A stretch of 10,122 bases of DNA from Kiritimatiellia bacterium. GTDB lineage: Bacteria; Verrucomicrobiota; Kiritimatiellia; RFP12; UBA1067. Shown one piece after another: positions 7,075-10,122 of the stretch. Numbering within the stretch: the first letter of the stretch is position 1; every line of letters begins with the position of its first letter. The stretch lies in NCBI GenBank assembly GCA_017479035.1, contig JAFVCR010000204.1, forward strand, positions 1 through 10,122, read 5' to 3'. The position numbers were made by a program, and so were the translations under genes. The notes beneath the pieces are model-generated. The model did not search any database. It saw only the letters and a list, made by a program, of their open reading frames with translations, and was not told the origin of the DNA.

Positions 7075-8348
7075 TTCGTCTCCTTCCGTTTAGGCTCTCT
7101 GCCTTCGCCGGCCACGGGATGGTTGGCGTATGCCGCGTTGCCCTTGGAATCGAAGCAGAATGCGTAAAGCCTGTATTTGCCGCCGCCGGGCAGTTTCACG
7201 CGAACCTTGTCCGTGCCTTGCCCGGAAACAATCGCATCCTTCCACGCAGGCGGCGTCCGCAAATTCTTTTCTTTCTTGCCGTAGTGGACGTGCTCGTCCA
7301 CAAGCGCCCATTCCCACGTGATCTTGTCTCCGTCCGGGTCGCGCCCGATTACGGACGCGGTGAACTCTTCTCCTTCGGCGAGTTTGTCCTTGGAGACTTT
7401 CACGTCCACCACGCGCGGGCAGCGGTTCTTCAACGGCTTGCCCCACAACCGCGCAAGAGTGTTCACCACTTCGAGGCGCGTCCCGTCCGGCAGCATCGTC
7501 CCGTACCATGTGGGCGAGCATTCGTTCTTCCATCCCCATGTGAAAACGTATCCGCCAAGGCAGTAGCCTTTGTCCTCGACTATTTTTTCCCATACGGTCT
7601 TGTACCACGCGGCTTTGCGCGTCGAAGTCTCCTCCAGCGCGATACCGTTGGAAGCCCTGCCGTGGTCGCCCGGACCTCCCGGCCCGAACTCCGTGATGAA
7701 ATACGGCATCTTCCCTCCCTGCAGGCGCCAGCGCAGCCCAACGGACGTAGCCCCGCCGTAGGAGTTCAGCCCCAGAAAATCCAGCTCCGGCGCCCACTCC
7801 ATTATCTGCGTCGTCTTCTCCTGCCAGATGTCCGCAACGACCGTCCCCACGGGATGATTGGGGTCGAGTTCGTGAATCTTTTTCGCAAGGCGGTTGATGA
7901 AAGTCCACATTTCTCGCGGATGCTTTTCCCCCAGTTCCATCTCGTTGCCAAGCGTGTAGCACAATAGTGCCGGATGGTTGCGCACCTCGCGCACGGTGTC
8001 AATCACTTCCTTGGCCGTCCCCACAAGAGCCTTCTCGTTCGTGTAGTCGAACCCGTGTTCCGCGTGCCCCAGCCAAAAGCCCAGCATCACCATGAGGCCG
8101 TTCTTCTCCGCTTCGGCCAGATCCTTCTTCGCTCCGTTCGCAGCCCATGTGCGGAACGTGTTGCCGCCGATTTCGGCCAAGAGGCTTTTAGAGCCGCCTC
8201 CCCCGCCGCCGCGCGCAAAGAATTCCTTGCCGTTGACCGTAAGTTTCCACGCGCCTTCCTTTCCCTCTATCTTCACTACCGCCGGTGCCGCCCCGGCCAG
8301 CCCCGCCGCGCACGCTACGGCGCACATCATGGCAATTCTCGCAAACAT
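7071..8348 (-). CDS. Secreted clan GH-A glycoside hydrolase with C-terminal Ig-like domain
   Basis: A 425-residue exported enzyme. Residues 1-20 are a signal peptide. Residues about 25-305 form a TIM-barrel glycosidase of the type often annotated 'GH2 TIM-barrel domain', but the jelly-roll and Ig domains that precede the barrel in true GH2 enzymes are absent. E136 in YTLGNEMELG is the predicted acid/base and E220 in YFITEFGPGG the predicted nucleophile. R66-T-W68, N195-S-Y197 and W271-G-W273 are further active-site candidates. Residues about 310-410 look like an Ig/fibronectin-type strand domain (RVVDVKVSKDKLAEGEEFTA at 312-331, then a KYRLYAFCFDSKGNA strand pair). A barrel followed by an Ig-like domain also occurs in GH158 beta-1,3-glucanases, but I cannot confirm that assignment. 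The start at 8348 is set by GGAGGAG at 8357-8363 and the signal peptide; the longer open frame to 8567 runs into the anti-sigma gene. It overlaps the next gene by 4 nt. Confidence 0.88.
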   Translation of the reverse strand: MFARIAMMCAVACAAGLAGAAPAVVKIEGKEGAWKLTVNGKEFFARGGGGGGSKSLLAEIGGNTFRTWAANGAKKDLAEAEKNGLMVMLGFWLGHAEHGFDYTNEKALVGTAKEVIDTVREVRNHPALLCYTLGNEMELGEKHPREMWTFINRLAKKIHELDPNHPVGTVVADIWQEKTTQIMEWAPELDFLGLNSYGGATSVGLRWRLQGGKMPYFITEFGPGGPGDHGRASNGIALEETSTRKAAWYKTVWEKIVEDKGYCLGGYVFTWGWKNECSPTWYGTMLPDGTRLEVVNTLARLWGKPLKNRCPRVVDVKVSKDKLAEGEEFTASVIGRDPDGDKITWEWALVDEHVHYGKKEKNLRTPPAWKDAIVSGQGTDKVRVKLPGGGKYRLYAFCFDSKGNAAYANHPVAGEGREPKRKETK

Positions 8349-8356
8349 CCTTTTCG

Positions 8357-8363
8357 CTCCTCC
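8357..8363 (-). promoter_or_regulatory. Ribosome binding site fixing the start of the GH-A enzyme gene
   Basis: GGAGGAG on the minus strand, 8 nt before the ATG at 8348 and just downstream of the anti-sigma stop codon. It rules out the longer open frame that begins at 8567 inside the anti-sigma gene. Confidence 0.75.
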
Positions 8364-8365
8364 GC

Positions 8366-9094
8366 TCAATTCCTGGCAACTTCCACGGCGCGGACGGCTG
8401 CGGACGTCTTCAGGCGCAGCGTCACGGAGCCCGGCATCACTTCGTCCTCTACCGCATCGAAAATCCTCTTGTAGTCGATGTGGCTCAGCGTCCTTCCACA
8501 GTAACGTATCGCAGGGCAGCCGCCGTCGAGGAAACGCCAGTAGCAGTCGTAGGCCTCCACGCCGCACACGGTGAGCGAAGCGCGGCTGTCCTCCGTGAAG
8601 TCCATGCAGCCGAGTTTCATGTCAAGCCCGTCGCTTTCGCGCACGACCAGCATTCCGCTTTCCATCGTAAGCGTGGCCGCACGCTGCCGCGCCACGAGCC
8701 GCGAGGCGCAATAGACCCCGCCGTCCAGCGTCGAGCCGTCGCCGAACGTCAACGCCCCGCGCACGTCCACCGCCACGCCCTTGCGCACGTCGTCCAGGGA
8801 AAAATCCCTCCCCTTTCGCAAATCCGCTCCAAGGAACGCAAGCCCCGCCGCGAGAGCAAGCATCGCCGCCGCCGCATACACCCGCGCCGGAATCGCCCGG
8901 CGGACTTTGCGGCGCGCTTCCGCAACCGGCGCTACTTTCTGCGCAAGCGCGGTGTGCAGACGCACCGCCGCGAGATATTCCGCCATGCGCGACGCGTCGG
9001 CCTTCACGGCTGAAGCAAGTTCACGCCGCTCTTCGCCGTCCAACGCGCCGTCAAGCGCCTTTTCGACCAAAATCCCGAATCTGTCGCTGTCCAT
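8366..9094 (-). CDS. FecR/anti-sigma-like single-pass membrane regulator
   Basis: A 242-residue protein encoded 2 nt after the sigma factor, the usual place for its antagonist. Residues 1-52 form a helical, acidic N-terminus of the kind seen in Verrucomicrobia/Planctomycetes FecR-like proteins (LVEKALDGALDGEERREL at 9-26, then DASRMAEYLAAVRLHTAL). It lacks the His/Cys zinc-binding motif of ZAS-type anti-sigmas. A single membrane helix lies at about 71-91 (ARVYAAAAMLALAAGLAFLG), with basic residues before it, so the N-terminus should be cytoplasmic. The outer part, about 95-242, is short and does not show a convincing FecR domain. It has six cysteines (129, 163, 177, 184, 193, 199), suggesting disulfides. 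AAAGGA at 9103-9108 supports the ATG at 9094. The inferred role is to hold the sigma factor at the membrane until an external signal is sensed. Membership of the FecR family is likely but not certain. Confidence 0.78.
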   Translation of the reverse strand: MDSDRFGILVEKALDGALDGEERRELASAVKADASRMAEYLAAVRLHTALAQKVAPVAEARRKVRRAIPARVYAAAAMLALAAGLAFLGADLRKGRDFSLDDVRKGVAVDVRGALTFGDGSTLDGGVYCASRLVARQRAATLTMESGMLVVRESDGLDMKLGCMDFTEDSRASLTVCGVEAYDCYWRFLDGGCPAIRYCGRTLSHIDYKRIFDAVEDEVMPGSVTLRLKTSAAVRAVEVARN

Positions 9095-9096
9095 TG

Positions 9097-9618
9097 TCAC
9101 AGTCCTTTCCTTCCCGTCATTTTTTCGATGCCCGTGCGCAGCATCGCCCTTGCCCGAGCCAACAGCGAATACACCGCCGCCACGCTTGTTCCTTTCATTT
9201 CCGATATTTCCTGCGCGGAGTATCCCGCCAAATATTTCATTCGCAAAACTTCGCGCTCGCGCTTGGGCAGACGCTCCAGGCACGGCATCACCGCAAGCGC
9301 GGCTGCGCGTGAGTCCTCCGCAGGCGTTTCTGCGGCCGCGTCGATTTTCGCGGCAAGTTCCGAATCGAACACCACAAAGCGCCCTTCGCGCATGCGGTCG
9401 GTCTTTTCGCTGCGCATTTGCCACCACGCCACCGCACGCGCCCAGGGCAGGAATGGACGCGATGCATCGTATTCGGCGAAATGCGCAAGTATCCAGGCGT
9501 TCACCCGCCCAAGCGCATCGTCCACCAGCGAGGGATCCATCGTCAAGGCATGGATATGGACGCGCAGCTCGAACTGCGCCTCCACCAGCAACTTTGAAAC
9601 CTCCTCAAAACGATCCAT
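9097..9618 (-). CDS. ECF-type sigma-70 family RNA polymerase sigma factor
   Basis: A 173-residue sigma factor with only the two DNA/core-binding regions, as in ECF sigmas. Region 2 spans about 5-75 (LLVEAQFELRVHIHAL, then YDASRPFLPWARAVAWWQMR). Region 4 spans about 108-160, with the helix-turn-helix LPKREREVLRMKYLAGYSAQ (117-136) followed by EISEMKGTSVAAVYSLLARA. The pattern fits the Rhodopirellula/Verrucomicrobium sigma-70 family. The usual DDxxQET-type core segment of region 2 reads VDDALGRVNAWI (32-43), so the Gln-Glu pair is missing. It is the first gene of the operon, preceded by AGGA at 9626-9629 and a sigma-70-like promoter, and followed after 2 nt by its probable anti-sigma. It probably drives its own operon or related loci elsewhere. 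Confidence in sigma-factor identity is high; the regulon is inferred. Confidence 0.93.
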   Translation of the reverse strand: MDRFEEVSKLLVEAQFELRVHIHALTMDPSLVDDALGRVNAWILAHFAEYDASRPFLPWARAVAWWQMRSEKTDRMREGRFVVFDSELAAKIDAAAETPAEDSRAAALAVMPCLERLPKREREVLRMKYLAGYSAQEISEMKGTSVAAVYSLLARARAMLRTGIEKMTGRKGL

Positions 9619-9625
9619 CCGCCAA

Positions 9626-9629
9626 TCCT
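9626..9629 (-). promoter_or_regulatory. Ribosome binding site of the sigma-factor gene
   Basis: AGGA on the minus strand, 7 nt before the ATG at 9618. It supports this start over downstream methionines. Confidence 0.5.
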
Positions 9630-9641
9630 GCTTTACCGTCT

Positions 9642-9677
9642 AGTATATATTAGCACAGATGCTGCGGAATTTGTCAA
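9642..9677 (-). promoter_or_regulatory. Predicted sigma-70-type promoter of the operon
   Basis: On the minus strand a perfect -35 hexamer TTGACA lies at 9677-9672. A 17-nt spacer leads to GCTAAT (9654-9649), which matches four of six -10 bases. The alternatives TAATAT (9652-9647) and TATACT (9647-9642) have spacers of 19 and 24 nt. The element sits 24-59 nt upstream of the sigma-factor ATG and is preceded by a T-rich run that could act as an UP element. This would give housekeeping-sigma transcription of the operon; no separate ECF-type promoter was recognised. Confidence 0.55.
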
Positions 9678-9685
9678 AAAAAAAC

Positions 9686-9699
9686 GAAAAATATTTTTC
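9686..9699. promoter_or_regulatory. 14-bp perfect AT-rich palindrome upstream of the -35 box
   Basis: GAAAAATATTTTTC reads the same on both strands and lies 9 bp upstream of the TTGACA. It could be an UP element, an operator, or simply AT-rich curved DNA. No regulator is identified for it. Confidence 0.35.
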
Positions 9700-9731
9700 C
9701 ACCGTCACTTCAGTGCATTGAACGGGATGTA

Positions 9732-9909
9732 AAAACAACCACGAAATACACGAAATACACGAAAATGAAAAAAGGCTCGCGCAACGAACGCGACGAACGC
9801 AACGGTCTCTAAAACCTTTGTGGACTTCGTGAACTTTGTGTGAGACATTTTCGTGTATTTCGTGTATTTCGTGGTTGTTTTATTTATGCGGAGCGACGAG
9901 ATTACAGAC
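9732..9909. repeat. Inverted-repeat element copy A with 9-nt internal period
   Basis: Two perfect 36-bp inverted arms (9732-9767 and 9846-9881) enclose a 78-nt centre. From 9739 to 9873 the whole element can be written as fifteen 9-nt units in one unbroken phase: CGAAATACA-type units on the left, AACGAACGC-type units and GTGGACTTC/GTGAACTTT units in the centre, and TATTTCGTG units on the right. A 29-nt tail (9881-9909, ending GCGACGAGATTACAGAC) is shared with copy B. No protein is supported. Frames through it encode only tripeptide repeats (TKY, FVA, VFR), which follow from the 9-nt period. It resembles short interspersed repeats seen in Verrucomicrobia-type genomes, although I cannot name a family. 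Confidence 0.85.
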
Positions 9910-9956
9910 GGCGGCAAGCCAATCCCCCAATGCCGGGTCGGCACGTTTCCACAGAA
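9910..9956. other. Spacer between the two repeat copies
   Basis: This 47-nt stretch has no gene. It contains a small hairpin TGCCG-GGT-CGGCA (9931-9943) and is not similar to the sequence preceding copy A. Apart from this spacer and the repeats, the only other DNA in the 9619-10122 upstream region is the promoter zone and about 30 nt of unremarkable sequence (9701-9731). Confidence 0.5.
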
Positions 9957-10122
9957 TAAAACCACGAAATACACGAAAATGGAAAATATCTCGCGCAACG
10001 AACGCGATGAACGCAACGGCCTCTAAAAACTTGGTGAACTTCGTGGACTTTGTGTGAAACATTTTCGTGTATTTCGTGTATTTCGTGGTTGTTTATTTGT
10101 GCGTGGCGACGAGATTACAGAC
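9957..10122. repeat. Inverted-repeat element copy B, reaching the window end
   Basis: A second copy of the 9732-9909 element in the same orientation. From 9962 to 10087 it has fourteen 9-nt units in phase. Its left arm has one CGAAATACA unit fewer than copy A, so the two copies differ in length by exactly 9 bp in this part. The shared tail ends at 10122, 213 nt after the same point in copy A. The element may continue, or a further copy may follow, beyond the window. Confidence 0.85.

Noticed and set aside
7032..7967. Plus-strand open frame of 311 codons
   Set aside because: It is a shadow of the GH-A glycosidase gene, whose catalytic motifs establish the minus-strand frame.
8349..8567. N-terminal extension of the GH-A enzyme by 73 residues
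   Set aside because: It lies inside the anti-sigma gene; GGAGGAG and a clean signal peptide mark the ATG at 8348.
8781..9653. Plus-strand open frame of 290 codons opposite the regulatory pair
   Set aside because: It is Ser/Arg/Ala/Pro-rich and antisense to the sigma and anti-sigma genes, with no protein signature.
9706..9715. CACT-TC-AGTG small inverted repeat upstream of the promoter
   Set aside because: The arms are only 4 bp long and are expected by chance.
9705..10016. Minus-strand open frame of 103 codons in the upstream repeats
   Set aside because: It consists of tripeptide repeats produced by the 9-nt period of the repeat elements; no ribosome binding site or conserved domain was seen.
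9732..10122. CRISPR array
   Set aside because: Repeats are 9 nt and directly abutting, with no unique spacers of regular length and no cas genes nearby.

Overview
The window reads as one six-gene operon on the minus strand (9618 down to 224), flanked on both sides by short non-coding, repeat-rich DNA. The organism is most likely a member of the Verrucomicrobiota / Kiritimatiellota / Lentisphaerota group. Three points suggest this: an ECF-type sigma factor resembling the Rhodopirellula/Verrucomicrobium family, a large secreted protein made of autotransporter-associated beta-strand repeats, and GC-rich coding sequence with interspersed short repeats. No 16S rRNA or other taxonomic marker is present, so this is inference.

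Layout in order of transcription (right to left): the upstream region 9619-10122 holds two copies of an inverted-repeat element with a strict 9-nt internal period, then an AT-rich palindrome and a promoter with a perfect TTGACA. Next come the sigma factor (9618-9097), a membrane-anchored FecR/anti-sigma-like protein (9094-8366), a secreted clan GH-A glycosidase with an Ig-like tail (8348-7071), a small secreted carbohydrate-binding-like jelly roll (7074-6505), a 1088-residue secreted beta-strand-repeat protein (6493-3227), and a 989-residue secreted GH5-GH2 fusion enzyme (3193-224). Gaps between genes are 2, 17, -4 (ATGA overlap), 11 and 33 nt, so all six are probably co-transcribed and partly translationally coupled. 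The 3' flank (1-223) holds further short direct and inverted repeats and no gene.

Proposed working: a sigma/anti-sigma pair senses a glycan or an envelope state and turns on its own operon, whose four remaining products all carry signal peptides. Two are glycosidases (three catalytic domains in all), one looks carbohydrate-binding, and one is a long fibrous beta-solenoid-like protein that could be a surface scaffold. The GH2 domain keeps the N-x-K motif known from beta-glucuronidases, which points to a glucuronate-bearing glycan. No transporter, SusC/D pair, lipoprotein or kinase is encoded here. The module therefore looks like a compact, self-regulated secreted degradation cassette rather than a classical polysaccharide utilisation locus. 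The substrate and the way the products are held at the cell surface cannot be read from the sequence.
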